This document shows positions 36,328 to 45,048 of a stretch of 64,000 nt of DNA, piece by piece; the first letter of the stretch is position 1, and every line of letters begins with the position of its first letter. The notes under the pieces were generated by a model. It did not search any database. It saw only the letters and a list, made by a program, of their open reading frames with translations, and was not told where the DNA came from. The translations under genes and the position numbers were made by a program. Source of the stretch: Neobacillus ginsengisoli (GTDB taxonomy: Bacteria; Bacillota; Bacilli; Bacillales_B; DSM-18226); assembly GCF_030813055.1 (NCBI RefSeq), contig NZ_JAUSTW010000008.1:124001-188000 (forward strand), read 5' to 3'.

Positions 36328-36732
36328 TTAGTATGACACTGCTTTAAGTTTATACAGATCCTTTTTAACCTTTGTGGTTGAGATGCCTTTTGTTCTAGAT
36401 AAATAAACCACTTTACAAAAATCAGAAAGACTGTCGAATTTCCCTTCCCAATCATTCCCCATTACAAAGGTATCCACATTGTTATGGACAATATCTTCTT
36501 TTTTTTGTTCCCAGTTTTTCTCCGGAATAACTTCATCAACATAAACAATGGATTCTAAAAGTAATTTTCTTTCCTCATAGGAAAAATATGATTTTTTTGC
36601 TTTTGTTTTATTAAATTCATCAGTAGAAAGTCCTACAATTAAATAGTTTCCTAAAGACTTAGCTCTTTTTAAAAGATTAATATGTCCATAATGCAATAAA
36701 TCGAATGTTCCGTAAGTAATTACTTTTTTCAT
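36328..36732 (-). CDS. tagD: Glycerol-3-phosphate cytidylyltransferase
   Basis: Makes CDP-glycerol for wall teichoic acid. 134 residues, close to Bacillus subtilis TagD. Motifs: VITYGTFDLLHYGH with the H-x-G-H nucleotide loop at residues 15-18, GLSTDEFN, YVDEVIPEKNWEQK, VMGNDWEGKFD and RTKGISTT, the second nucleotide-binding signature. It stands alone, away from other tag genes, which is unusual; a paralogue at a main tag locus may exist. The ATG at 36732 follows AGAGG. Confidence 0.93.
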   Translation of the reverse strand: MKKVITYGTFDLLHYGHINLLKRAKSLGNYLIVGLSTDEFNKTKAKKSYFSYEERKLLLESIVYVDEVIPEKNWEQKKEDIVHNNVDTFVMGNDWEGKFDSLSDFCKVVYLSRTKGISTTKVKKDLYKLKAVSY

Positions 36733-36854
36733 TTTCGAACCTCTTTCTAATAGGTGAATTCATTAAAGCGTATAAACACAATAAAGTTGCTAAATTCCGG
36801 GTACTGAAAAACGTTATTTTTCCGTTCAGTCGTCTAACGTGAAAGGACTTATAA

Positions 36855-37031
36855 TTATTGATGGGGCTTATTTAATAATATAATTAATCTATCAAGGTTT
36901 TTAATCGCGATTTCTTTTTTCGATGGAGGCAAATCAGAAATGTTTGAAATGATTTCCCTTCTTTTTAGTTCCATTTGTTTTAAAACGTCCTTATTAATTC
37001 CATCTAGATTACAATTACTTTCTTTGCCCAT
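36855..37031 (-). CDS. Small protein, possibly Spo0E-like
   Basis: 58 residues from ATG at 37031, with GGGGGAT upstream. Two helices are predicted, with the second ending in AIKNLDRLIILLN. Spo0E-type aspartyl-phosphate phosphatases have a short two-helix form ending S-x-x-L-D-x-L-I, which this resembles, but the Ser is replaced and the match is weak. If correct it would dephosphorylate Spo0A~P and delay sporulation. A longer reading (37055) is not preferred because the ribosome site lies inside it. Confidence 0.5.
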   Translation of the reverse strand: MGKESNCNLDGINKDVLKQMELKRREIISNISDLPPSKKEIAIKNLDRLIILLNKPHQ

Positions 37032-37479
37032 CTCTATCCCCCATTCTTTTAACAATATTTATCAACGTTGCTAATCTTAAACAACCTTAAGGTTATGCCT
37101 TTACCTTTTGTTTATGGCTTAAACTATTGCAACTACCGTTAATTTTCTTCGAATGAAAAAGCCGGCATTCCTCTGAAAAAGGATTGCCAGCTTGTTACTA
37201 GAGGAAATACCTTGGAGTATCTACGATATCATAGCTTGTTTACAGTTTAGTTAATGAAAAATAACAGTTTTATAACAGAAGTAAAGAGAAAACTTTTGTC
37301 CTAGTTGCCGTTATGGATGATTTATCAAATTTTTACAATCCCTGAAATATTCAACATTTGTAAACGCACCTAAACAAATGATTTAACATTTTGAAGAAGG
37401 AAAGCGGATTTTAATTTCATAAACCATCAAAAAAACGAACAGCTAAATATTTAATTGTCATACAACAGATCTTTATTCA
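37032..37479. other. Stretch without a gene, one imperfect hairpin
   Basis: About 450 bases. An imperfect hairpin at 37150-37192 (AAGCCGGCA with TGCCAGCTT) may end the upstream minus-strand transcript from the cell-wall hydrolase. I see no ORF with a ribosome site. Confidence 0.45.
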
Positions 37480-38202
37480 TTATTTGGCAAATACATGATG
37501 ACCAATTGTCATCACTACGTGACGCGTGCGAATCCATTTATCTGTTGCAATATCCGGGTTATAAAAATAAATTGAATCATTTAACCGATCATTTCGCGTT
37601 AGTGCTTCATCTACGGCTCGTTTCGCCTCATCTGATGCCGGCTTATTAATTTCACCATTTTGAACAGGTGAAAAGGCATAGCTACCGCCTACTACTTGTT
37701 TAATAACATCTGTAATTGTATCTGGGAATTTAGGAGAATCCACTCGATTTAACACAACAGTCGCAACTGCTACTTTTCCTTTATATGATTCACCTTTAGC
37801 TTCAGCTTCTACTAAGCGGGCAAATAAGTCTTTCTCTTCATTTGAAACGGCTGGTTCCGCTCGTTCTTTTTCTGGCCTTTCCATTGCAGGTTTTAATGAT
37901 TGGACTGATAACCCCTTCGTTTTACCTTCAATCCCCATAACATTTTTTGATGGTTGTACTGCTAATTTTTTCGTTTTTTTAGGAATTCGCAACATTTCTC
38001 CTATATAATTCCACTCATTATGAAGATTATTTTCTGGTTTTATCTCCTTAATAGCTACACGATTTTGTTGTCCAAGTTTCCAAAGACGATCTCCTTCAGT
38101 TTGAGCCTCGGCCTTATTATTTTGTAAACCTATAAATATAAATACCATTGCAGTTGCAGCTGCAAAAGTTACAATTAATGTTTTTATATACCTATTATTC
38201 AT
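37480..38202 (-). CDS. Cell-wall hydrolase of the SleB/CwlJ (Hydrolase_2) family
   Basis: 240 residues: a signal peptide (about 1-30, ending AEAQ), a low-complexity basic linker (about 45-125), and a C-terminal Hydrolase_2 domain (about 130-240) with EEKDLFARLVEAEAKGE (catalytic-type Glu), GKVAVATVVLNRVDSP and FSPVQNGEINKPAS. SleB and CwlJ are lytic transglycosylase-like enzymes that open spore cortex at germination; some family members act on growing cells. No N-terminal PG-binding domain of SleB is present. Start: ATG at 38202 with AGGAGG. Confidence 0.85.
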   Translation of the reverse strand: MNNRYIKTLIVTFAAATAMVFIFIGLQNNKAEAQTEGDRLWKLGQQNRVAIKEIKPENNLHNEWNYIGEMLRIPKKTKKLAVQPSKNVMGIEGKTKGLSVQSLKPAMERPEKERAEPAVSNEEKDLFARLVEAEAKGESYKGKVAVATVVLNRVDSPKFPDTITDVIKQVVGGSYAFSPVQNGEINKPASDEAKRAVDEALTRNDRLNDSIYFYNPDIATDKWIRTRHVVMTIGHHVFAK

Positions 38203-38648
38203 GGGTGTTACCTCCTGAAAATTCGTATGGTATAACTGTAGCATAGGCTAGTACTTGTTTTACCCAACGATTCAGTTACATTTCTTTTAGTTTGATGAAC
38301 AACATTACAGGTAGGGTACAATTATGAAATTATTCCTATTTAAATGTAATATCCAACCCAATAATTACGAAATAAAGGTACATATTACCATGGCTTTTGA
38401 AACACCATTTGTTTCCTTCAGACATTAATAAACTTGTTTTTATTAGATTGGCTTTCGATAATCCGGATTATGTCACATCCATTCTTGGTGGATGTCCTTT
38501 CTATAAAACAGATTTCTTTACATTACATTTTCTATTTGCTAGACTTTGTGGAAACATGGGAGCAACGAATATGCATCTATGTTACTGTTTAAATTAGTAA
38601 GCCAATGGGAAAGATGGTTATGATAACTTGGAAAGGGAGGAATGAATA
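38203..38648. other. Intergenic stretch between divergent genes
   Basis: About 450 A/T-rich bases, presumably with promoters for the hydrolase (minus) and the 57-residue gene (plus). An open frame at 38397-38597 lacks a ribosome site and protein-like composition, so I do not call it. Confidence 0.4.
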
Positions 38649-38822
38649 ATGGATGTCAAATTAACATCAAAGGAAGTCATTACTCAGATCCAGAAGTTAC
38701 AGAACGAAGGCAAATCTCTACGTAAAAAAGAGGTAAAACAACTTTATCCTGATTTAATGCGGAGTGCTTTGTATTACTACCCAAGTTGGCAACATGCTCT
38801 GGAAGAAAGTGAAGTAGGTTAG
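38649..38822 (+). CDS. Small conserved-looking protein, 57 residues, unknown
   Basis: ATG at 38649 with GGGAGG eleven bases upstream; a strong terminator follows at 38871. The protein begins MDVKLTSKEVITQIQKL and ends with MRSALYYYPSWQHALEESE, a Tyr/Trp-rich module seen in short Bacillus proteins and in some DNA-binding contexts. Helix-turn-helix-like spacing is possible (SLRKKEVKQLYPDLMRSAL). No function is claimed. Confidence 0.7.
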   Translation: MDVKLTSKEVITQIQKLQNEGKSLRKKEVKQLYPDLMRSALYYYPSWQHALEESEVG

Positions 38823-38870
38823 ATATAAACTATACATCAAGACATGAGAATAACATGAACTCTATTAACA

Positions 38871-38898
38871 AAAGGCTTCCTTCTATGGAAGCCTTTTT
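38871..38898 (+). terminator. Terminator after the 57-residue gene
   Basis: AAAGGCTTCC and GGAAGCCTTT pair perfectly around TTCTAT, followed by TTG; the A-run on the left also allows use on the minus strand for the MFS transporter, which converges here. Confidence 0.85.
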
Positions 38899-38968
38899 GT
38901 TATGTTTAGATTCTCGTTTAGATTACTTATTCAACTATGGTTATAAAATAGGAACCTTTAAAATGAGT

Positions 38969-40303
38969 CTATTGGTTACTATTTAATTCAATACGACGAA
39001 CTTCTCCCACTATAAAGGTGTAAGCAACCACTCCCAGTAGAGCCACTGCACCAACGAACCATATCGCTCCATTAAATGAATTGGTTGAATTGACAATTAA
39101 TCCGATTATAATTGGGGTTATGATCCCGGATAAATTGGCAGCAAAGTTAAATACGCCGCCGGCTAAGCCAACTAATTCTCGAGGGGCAATATCTGAAACG
39201 AGAGTCCAACCTATCGCTGACATCCCTTGCCCGAAAAAAGCAACCGACATAATGAGGATAACCAAACTGGTTGATGAGGTATAGTTTGCCAATATAATCA
39301 GACATGCCAATGATAACCCTGTTATGATCGGAATTTTACGCGCTGCTCCAGTGGACCTGCCGCTTTTCACCATTCTGTCGGACCAAAATCCACCGAAAAG
39401 AACTCCAATAAATGCAGCAATGTAAGGAACAGATGCAACAAATCCCGCTTTAAGCATGGTCATATGTTTTGCTGTGACAAGATAGGAAGGGAACCACGTT
39501 AAGAAAAAGTAAAGTGTAGATGCGATCGCAAACTGACCGATATAAATTCCCCAGAATTGTCTAAACTTAAACAAATGACCTAAGTGGGACCAATTCAATT
39601 TTATCTTTTCGCCAGCCTTCTCTGCCAATCCTCCACCTTCCCGAATATAATCCATCTCTAGCTGATTAACCCGCTTACTTTCCTTAGGATCGCGGTAAAG
39701 TTTAAACCACATGATGGACCAAACTAATCCTATTAATCCTGTAACGAAAAAGATGGTAGACCAACCAAACTGGTCCAGAATCCAAAAAAGAAAAGGGGTA
39801 AGAAAAGCTAAGCCAATATACTCTCCTGCAGTATAAACCCCTGTCGCAAAAGCACGTTCTTGCTGTGGAAACCATGCGGCAACAACCCTGCTATTTGTCG
39901 GAAAGGCTGGAGCTTCAGATAGACCTAGACCGACGCGTAAACCAAATAATAGACCGAAATTTTTAGCAAATCCTTGGAAAAGTGTAAACAAAGACCATAA
40001 AATGAGGGAGGCACCATAGGCCAGCCTTGGTCCAAACCGATCTAAAAACCACCCGCCCGGAATTTGCATGAAAGCATAGGACCAACCAAATGCTGAAAAA
40101 ATCAAACCTAACATAGCTGGATTTAAGTGAAGATCTGCCTTAATAAATGGGGCTGCTACTGAAATATTGGTACGGTCAAGGTAATTAATAGCTGTACCGA
40201 TAAATAGTAAAAATAGAATAAGATATCGAGCACGTGAAGGTTTGTTGTTTAATGGTTTTGATACAGGTTGACCAACAGTTTTTTGCAGTGGTTGGTTTGC
40301 CAC
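38969..40303 (-). CDS. MFS transporter, anion:cation symporter (ACS) family
   Basis: 444 residues, 12 helices. The first loop reads NYLDRTNISVAAPFI and helix 2 region AFGWSYAFMQIPGGWFLDRFGPR, both typical of the ACS family that imports hexuronates, galactonate, glucarate, tartrate, phthalate or sulfoacetate (SauU). An organic anion is therefore the likely cargo. It is the last gene of the LacI-linked cluster; a degenerate copy of the cluster operator lies 135 bases upstream of its start. A ribosome site (GGGGG) precedes the ATG at 40303. It presumably imports the substrate of the enzymes upstream. Confidence 0.88.
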   Translation of the reverse strand: MANQPLQKTVGQPVSKPLNNKPSRARYLILFLLFIGTAINYLDRTNISVAAPFIKADLHLNPAMLGLIFSAFGWSYAFMQIPGGWFLDRFGPRLAYGASLILWSLFTLFQGFAKNFGLLFGLRVGLGLSEAPAFPTNSRVVAAWFPQQERAFATGVYTAGEYIGLAFLTPFLFWILDQFGWSTIFFVTGLIGLVWSIMWFKLYRDPKESKRVNQLEMDYIREGGGLAEKAGEKIKLNWSHLGHLFKFRQFWGIYIGQFAIASTLYFFLTWFPSYLVTAKHMTMLKAGFVASVPYIAAFIGVLFGGFWSDRMVKSGRSTGAARKIPIITGLSLACLIILANYTSSTSLVILIMSVAFFGQGMSAIGWTLVSDIAPRELVGLAGGVFNFAANLSGIITPIIIGLIVNSTNSFNGAIWFVGAVALLGVVAYTFIVGEVRRIELNSNQ

Positions 40304-40437
40304 TTAAGAACCCCCTTTTCAATATAAAGAATAATTTTTTCATTTTAAAAATCTGTTTATCCTTAAAATTCAGAAATTTCTTCTGAAGAGCCCTGATAAA
40401 GCCTGTTTTCGGCGTGATTAGATTCTGTAAATTTAAA

Positions 40438-40453
40438 AACGATCGATCTGATA
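40438..40453. promoter_or_regulatory. Degenerate copy of the LacI-type operator
   Basis: The core GATCGATCT is kept, but the flanks (ACGATCGATCTGAT) break the palindrome found at the other sites. It lies about 135 bases upstream of the MFS start. It may be a weak operator or a decayed one. Confidence 0.45.
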
Positions 40454-40464
40454 GGTTAAATTTT

Positions 40465-40560
40465 TTATTTGGGATCTTTTAGGTATTCAATAGCTTGTAT
40501 GTACTCCTCCGGAAAGTTATAAATGATCGTTCCATATAGGGTTAACTCACTACGAACTAC
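40465..40560 (-). pseudogene. Fragment of a Zn alcohol dehydrogenase gene
   Basis: Minus strand, about 31 codons reading VVRSELTLYGTIIYNFPEEY and on to EYLKDPK with a stop. This parallels MVRKELTIHGSIIYNFPTDF in the intact dehydrogenase of the same cluster (45017-46045), 12 of the first 20 positions identical by eye and several more similar. The rest of the gene is missing. It suggests that the cluster once had a second dehydrogenase between the aldehyde dehydrogenase and the transporter. Confidence 0.7.
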
Positions 40561-40746
40561 ATGATAACACCGAAAGCGGTTACATTCACTCCCAAATAAT
40601 AAGCCCATGCTGCAGCAAACATCCCTTTATTTCTGCCTTGGTTGGCAGGTTCTACTAACCTGATCATTCTAAACCCGTTCTTACTATTTTAAACAAAATA
40701 GTAAGAGCAGGTCTAATATAAAAACAGAACAAGTGAAGCTTTTACA

Positions 40747-42177
40747 TTATTTTTCTAATTCAGAATCGTAAAATTCTCCAAAAAGTTCCTCGTCCGACGG
40801 TCTATCTTCAGGAATCGGATAGGATACCCAAGTTGTATTTAAATAATGTTTAAGATGTACATTCTCTGAAACTACATTTCCTCCCCAAGTACCGCAGCCA
40901 AGACTTGATGTCATTGGCATTCCATTGTTAAAGGCTCCTGCATTTGCTTTTGACTGAGGCTGTCGAACCATGATCCGGCTAACAGGTGCTGCTAAGCCAA
41001 GACGATGGATATGATCATCGTTAAAAGAGTAGATTCCACAAGAATGGCCCTTTCCTCCCACCTCGTAGATCGCACGCATCATGTTTAGTGCATTCTCAAA
41101 TTCACCCTCATATTTGTAAACCGCAAGGAGAGTAGTTAATTTCTCGCCGGAAAATGGATAGTTTTTCCCAATCCCATCACCTTTAACGATCAAAAACTTG
41201 CGGTCATCAGGGATCTGAAATCCGGCAATTTCAGCTAATTGTTGAGGGGCAATGGCTACAGTTGTAGGTAAACGATGCCCTTCTTCGTCCCACATAACGG
41301 TGCGGAGCTTTGCTTTTTCTTCATTGTTCGCCAAATAACCTCCCTCTAAAACTAATTTTTCAACCATTTCATCGTATACCTTTTCGCTAATGATGAGGTT
41401 TCCATCGGCTGAACAGCCTGATCCAAAGTCAGATGTTTTGCTCAACATTGTGTTATGGGCAGCTTCAGCCGTATTTGCCGTTTCATCAATAATCATGGTA
41501 GAGTTCCCTGCACCTACTCCATAGGCAGGGGTTCCGGAGCTATAAGCACTTTTTACCATGTCTTTACCGCCTGTTGCTAAAACAAGGTCTGCACGTTCCA
41601 TAAGTCCTTTGGTCATCGGGATATTGACATTCTGTAAACATTGTAAAATATCAGCTGGTGCTCCTTCTCGCTCAAGTGCTTCTCTCATTAACTGAACGGT
41701 CTCAAAAGAAGTCTTTTTGGAACGTGGATGGGGAGAAAAAATCACGACATCCCGTGCTTTAATCGCATAAATGGCAGAACCGGCCGGAGTTAGATCGGGA
41801 TTGGTAGTTGGTACGATAGATGCGATAATCCCAACAGGTTTTGCATACTTCACAATTCCTTTTTCTTGATTTTCCTCAATAATTCCTACACTTTTTTGGC
41901 GCATCGCATCTCTAAGGATCCCGCGGATTTTTAAACGTTTACCCATCCGGCTTACAGGATCGCCAAGACCACTTTCTTCGATCCCCATCTCCACCAAACG
42001 TGTAAATGTTTTTTTGTTTGATACGGCCCAAGCGACAGCCTGACATAGACGATCCACTTTTTCCTGATCGTAAGTTGCCATAATCGCCAATGCTTTTTTT
42101 GCCCGTTCAAACGCTAATTCTAATTCTTCCTGCTGTTCGTATGTTAGTTCCATTTGCTTTGTAACAGTTTTTGACAT
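40747..42177 (-). CDS. CoA-acylating aldehyde dehydrogenase
   Basis: 476 residues of the aldehyde dehydrogenase fold, of the acylating branch (AdhE N-domain, EutE, SauS). Seen: VGIIASIVPTTNPD near 115, SPHPRSKKTS, LATGGKDMVKSAYSSGTPA (NAD region), and the catalytic cysteine in KTSDFGSGCSADGN near 252. It should oxidise an aldehyde with NAD+ and CoA to an acyl-CoA. The start ATG at 42177 lies 20 bases downstream of a perfect cluster operator. The length and sequence feel close to SauS, the sulfoacetaldehyde enzyme, but the neighbours differ from the sau genes. The aldehyde is not identified. Confidence 0.9.
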   Translation of the reverse strand: MSKTVTKQMELTYEQQEELELAFERAKKALAIMATYDQEKVDRLCQAVAWAVSNKKTFTRLVEMGIEESGLGDPVSRMGKRLKIRGILRDAMRQKSVGIIEENQEKGIVKYAKPVGIIASIVPTTNPDLTPAGSAIYAIKARDVVIFSPHPRSKKTSFETVQLMREALEREGAPADILQCLQNVNIPMTKGLMERADLVLATGGKDMVKSAYSSGTPAYGVGAGNSTMIIDETANTAEAAHNTMLSKTSDFGSGCSADGNLIISEKVYDEMVEKLVLEGGYLANNEEKAKLRTVMWDEEGHRLPTTVAIAPQQLAEIAGFQIPDDRKFLIVKGDGIGKNYPFSGEKLTTLLAVYKYEGEFENALNMMRAIYEVGGKGHSCGIYSFNDDHIHRLGLAAPVSRIMVRQPQSKANAGAFNNGMPMTSSLGCGTWGGNVVSENVHLKHYLNTTWVSYPIPEDRPSDEELFGEFYDSELEK

Positions 42178-42196
42178 ATGATTACCTCCACTATTT

Positions 42197-42212
42197 TTTA
42201 GATCGATCTAAA
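42197..42212. promoter_or_regulatory. LacI-type operator before the aldehyde dehydrogenase
   Basis: Perfect 16-base palindrome TTTAGATCGATCTAAA, between the stop of the lyase and the start of the aldehyde dehydrogenase. Same core as the other operators of the cluster. Confidence 0.8.
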
Positions 42213-42224
42213 TTTGAACGATAT

Positions 42225-43178
42225 TTATCCTAGCTTTTCCTGGCATTTTGGCTTTTCATGCAGGGAAAATGGTCCAGCCTGGAGCATATAACTTCCCCCA
42301 TCATGCCCAATGAGTTCTTTTACCTCTTTTGCTGCATTGATTAGCAAATCTAAATTGATTCCTGTCTCCATTCCCATTTCATGAAAAGCATGAACGAGAT
42401 CCTCGGATGCAATATTTCCGGATGCACCGGGTAAATAAGGACAACCGCCTAGCCCTGCAATTGAACTATCAAAATGAGTGATGCCCTGTTGCAAAGCAGA
42501 AAAAGCATTTGCAAGTGCCAAACCTCTCGTATTATGGAGGTGCATGGAAAAAATCATAGTCGGAAAATGTTTTTTTAGATAACCTACTGTTTCATAGACT
42601 TGCCTAGGATTTGCCATTCCTGTTGAATCAGCTAAGGATATTTCTGCGACCCCCATTGAGATATAGCGTTCCACAATCTGATCAATTCGCTCCAATGGAA
42701 CAATTCCCTCAAACGGGCACCCGAAAGCCACCGAAATCGAACCTCCCACTTTGACTCGATGTTTGTCCGCTAATTCAATAATAGGACCAAAGCCATTCAT
42801 CGCTTCTTCTGTAAGACAATTTGCATTAGAGATACTATGGGAATCCGTCGCAGAAAGCATTAATTTAAACTTTTTGATTCCTGCATCAATCGCTCGTTGT
42901 GCACCTCTTACATTTGGAACAAGCGCCCGAAATTTAATACCTGTGAATTCTTGTGCCTGCCTCACCACATCCTCTGCATCTTTCAATTGCGAGATGGCTT
43001 TTGGATGGACGAATGAAGTAATTTCCATTGATTGAATTCCTGTTTGCGCTAATTTTTTAATGATCGCTATTTTAACTTCTGTTGGAATCCATACCTTCTC
43101 CGCTTGGAATCCATCGCGTGGAGCTACCTCGCAAATCACAACCTTTGATGGCAGATTCATACTTGATAATGTACTCAT
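42225..43178 (-). CDS. HMG-CoA lyase-family enzyme (DRE-TIM metallolyase)
   Basis: 317 residues of the DRE-TIM lyase family. Motifs: EVAPRDGFQAEKVWIPTEVK (the metal/base 'RDG-Q' start), EITSFVHPKAISQLKDAE, LMLSATDSHS, SLADSTGMANPRQV, MHLHNTRGLALANA with the two metal His, and the active-site loop AGLGGCPYLPGASGN with Cys. Classical members split 3-hydroxy-3-methylglutaryl-CoA to acetyl-CoA and acetoacetate. No leucine-degradation genes are near, so a related 3-hydroxyacyl-CoA may be the substrate. Start: ATG at 43178 after GAGGGAT. It follows the ThDP gene by about 100 bases. Confidence 0.85.
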   Translation of the reverse strand: MSTLSSMNLPSKVVICEVAPRDGFQAEKVWIPTEVKIAIIKKLAQTGIQSMEITSFVHPKAISQLKDAEDVVRQAQEFTGIKFRALVPNVRGAQRAIDAGIKKFKLMLSATDSHSISNANCLTEEAMNGFGPIIELADKHRVKVGGSISVAFGCPFEGIVPLERIDQIVERYISMGVAEISLADSTGMANPRQVYETVGYLKKHFPTMIFSMHLHNTRGLALANAFSALQQGITHFDSSIAGLGGCPYLPGASGNIASEDLVHAFHEMGMETGINLDLLINAAKEVKELIGHDGGSYMLQAGPFSLHEKPKCQEKLG

Positions 43179-43281
43179 CCGATCCCTCTTCCTTGTCAAA
43201 TTACTATCATGATTCCCGGAAACCTAGGGAAATTTACTTTTTTAAAAATTTCTTGTAATAGTTTTGAATAATAATAATCTA

Positions 43282-45048
43282 TTAAACTGATGCATGATGA
43301 ACCTTTTTATTAGGGGAATAAATATCCATGATATTCCAATGCCCATCTGTCGGAACAGGATTGTTGAGCATGGCCACATCAATGACTACAGGCTTATTTA
43401 TCCTAATGGCTCTTTCTAATGCCAGTTTGAATTCTTCGGCCGCTTTAATTTTTATTCCTTCAATTCCATATGCTCTGGCAATTGCTGCAAAATCAGGTGA
43501 ATATGGCTCTCCATCCTTCTCGAAAACAGTACCGAGCGTTGTGCCGAAGTGAGCCTTTTGTAAACCTGCGATTGTACCGAACGCAAAGTTGTTCATGATA
43601 ATCCATACAACTGGGATATTCTCTTCGAAAGCAGTTGCAAGCACTGCCGGATTTTGACCAAACCCTCCATCTCCAACTAAAGAGACAACCACTCGATCCG
43701 GTTTAGCAATCTTTGCTCCTAAAGCGGCAGGTGCGCCAAAGCCCATTGTGCAGTAACCGCCGGGAGTAAGAATAGACCCGGCTTCATAGATTGGGAATTG
43801 CTGTCCAACCCCATTTTTATTCCAGCCTACATCTGTCGTGATAAGTGCATCTTTCGGAAGCACCTGACGTACTTCTTCTAAAATTCGTTGTGGCATCATA
43901 GGAAAACAATTATCTTGAATAAAAGGTTTATTGCTTTCTTTAAAAGCTTTACGATTTCTAGCAATCTCTTCTTTTAACGAGTTTAAAGAAACAGGTTGTA
44001 AACCATTTGGCAATATTTCCTCCGCAACATCATTTAAAACAGTCAAGGCTTGTTTTAAATCAGCAACCACTCCGATTTCAACCGGGTAATTTCGACCTAT
44101 CTCACTTGGATCAATATCGATTTGGATCAATTTCGTTGGCGGAAAATTGAAAGTATATTCTGACTCCCAAGAGCTGCTATCTGCTTCGCCAAATCGTGTA
44201 CCTAATGCTAAAATGTAATCTGCTTGCTTACATTTATCGTTAATAAACTTTGTTCCCCAGAACCCCGTCATTCCCAGTGTAAGTGGATGTTCATCTGAAA
44301 CAGCCCCTTTCCCCATCAGTGAATAAGCAACGGGTATATTTAAGTGATCAACAAGCTGTCTTAGCTCTTGTGCAGCATCGGCTAGCATAATCCCTCCTCC
44401 CACATAGAATAAAGGGTTTTTCGAACTTGTTAAGGTTTGAATAATTTTTTGCGCAGTCTCTTGATCAATAGAAGGTTTATGCAATTTTTTTGTATTGTGT
44501 TTAACTCGTTCAAAATGACATGTATCCATTTCAGTTGAAAAAATATCCATGGGAACGGAAATTAGAACCGGACCGGGATTTCCGCTTTCCGCTAATCGAA
44601 ATGCTTTCTCTAAAATCTCCGGAAAAAGATGTGCACTGTCAACTCTCCAAGCCCGTTTTACAAATGGCCGGTAAATTTCATATTGAGTTGCATCGGCATG
44701 TAAATTAACCTCTTGATGTGGATGTTTTCCATAATAATGTGTTGGTACATCTCCGGCAATCACGACCATGGGAATTGAATCCAAAGCCGCATTAGCAACC
44801 CCAGTAGCCGCATTGGTTAAACCGGGACCTAAATGGCTTAGTAAAACCGCTGCTTGTTTTTTTACTCTCGCATAGCCATCAGCCATGTGGGCAGCAATTT
44901 GCTCATGGCGAACATTGACATATTTTATTGTACTAGTCTCCAATGCTGTTAAAACTGCAATGTTCGTATGTCCGCATAATCCAAAGATATGTTCAATTCC
45001 TCGATCTTCCAAATATTTAACCAGCTGGTGTGATACTAATTTTTTCAT
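43282..45048 (-). CDS. Thiamine-diphosphate enzyme of the acetolactate synthase-like superfamily
   Basis: 588 residues in three domains: PYR (about 1-180, with RHEQIAAHMADGYAR, the Glu that activates ThDP), a central Rossmann-like domain (about 195-330, GGGIMLADAAQEL) and PP (about 370-560) with GDGGFGQNPAVLATAFEENIPV, the GDG...N metal motif. Family members decarboxylate or ligate 2-keto acids (acetolactate synthase, glyoxylate carboligase, sulfopyruvate or oxalyl-CoA decarboxylase). A decarboxylase giving the aldehyde for the acylating dehydrogenase would fit the cluster, but is inference. The start overlaps the dehydrogenase gene by 32 bases; AAGGAGG precedes it. Confidence 0.85.
   Translation of the reverse strand: MKKLVSHQLVKYLEDRGIEHIFGLCGHTNIAVLTALETSTIKYVNVRHEQIAAHMADGYARVKKQAAVLLSHLGPGLTNAATGVANAALDSIPMVVIAGDVPTHYYGKHPHQEVNLHADATQYEIYRPFVKRAWRVDSAHLFPEILEKAFRLAESGNPGPVLISVPMDIFSTEMDTCHFERVKHNTKKLHKPSIDQETAQKIIQTLTSSKNPLFYVGGGIMLADAAQELRQLVDHLNIPVAYSLMGKGAVSDEHPLTLGMTGFWGTKFINDKCKQADYILALGTRFGEADSSSWESEYTFNFPPTKLIQIDIDPSEIGRNYPVEIGVVADLKQALTVLNDVAEEILPNGLQPVSLNSLKEEIARNRKAFKESNKPFIQDNCFPMMPQRILEEVRQVLPKDALITTDVGWNKNGVGQQFPIYEAGSILTPGGYCTMGFGAPAALGAKIAKPDRVVVSLVGDGGFGQNPAVLATAFEENIPVVWIIMNNFAFGTIAGLQKAHFGTTLGTVFEKDGEPYSPDFAAIARAYGIEGIKIKAAEEFKLALERAIRINKPVVIDVAMLNNPVPTDGHWNIMDIYSPNKKVHHASV

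Noticed and set aside
42225..43178. Leucine degradation as the role of the HMG-CoA-lyase-like gene
   Set aside because: No isovaleryl-CoA dehydrogenase, methylcrotonyl-CoA carboxylase or hydratase genes are near, and the gene lies in a LacI/cre-controlled carbon-source cluster.
38969..45048. Naming the cluster as a sulfoacetate/sulfoacetaldehyde (sau/xsc) locus
   Set aside because: The acylating dehydrogenase and ACS transporter fit, but a sulfoacetate-CoA ligase and a convincing Xsc are missing, while a lyase and TIM-barrel gene have no place in that route.
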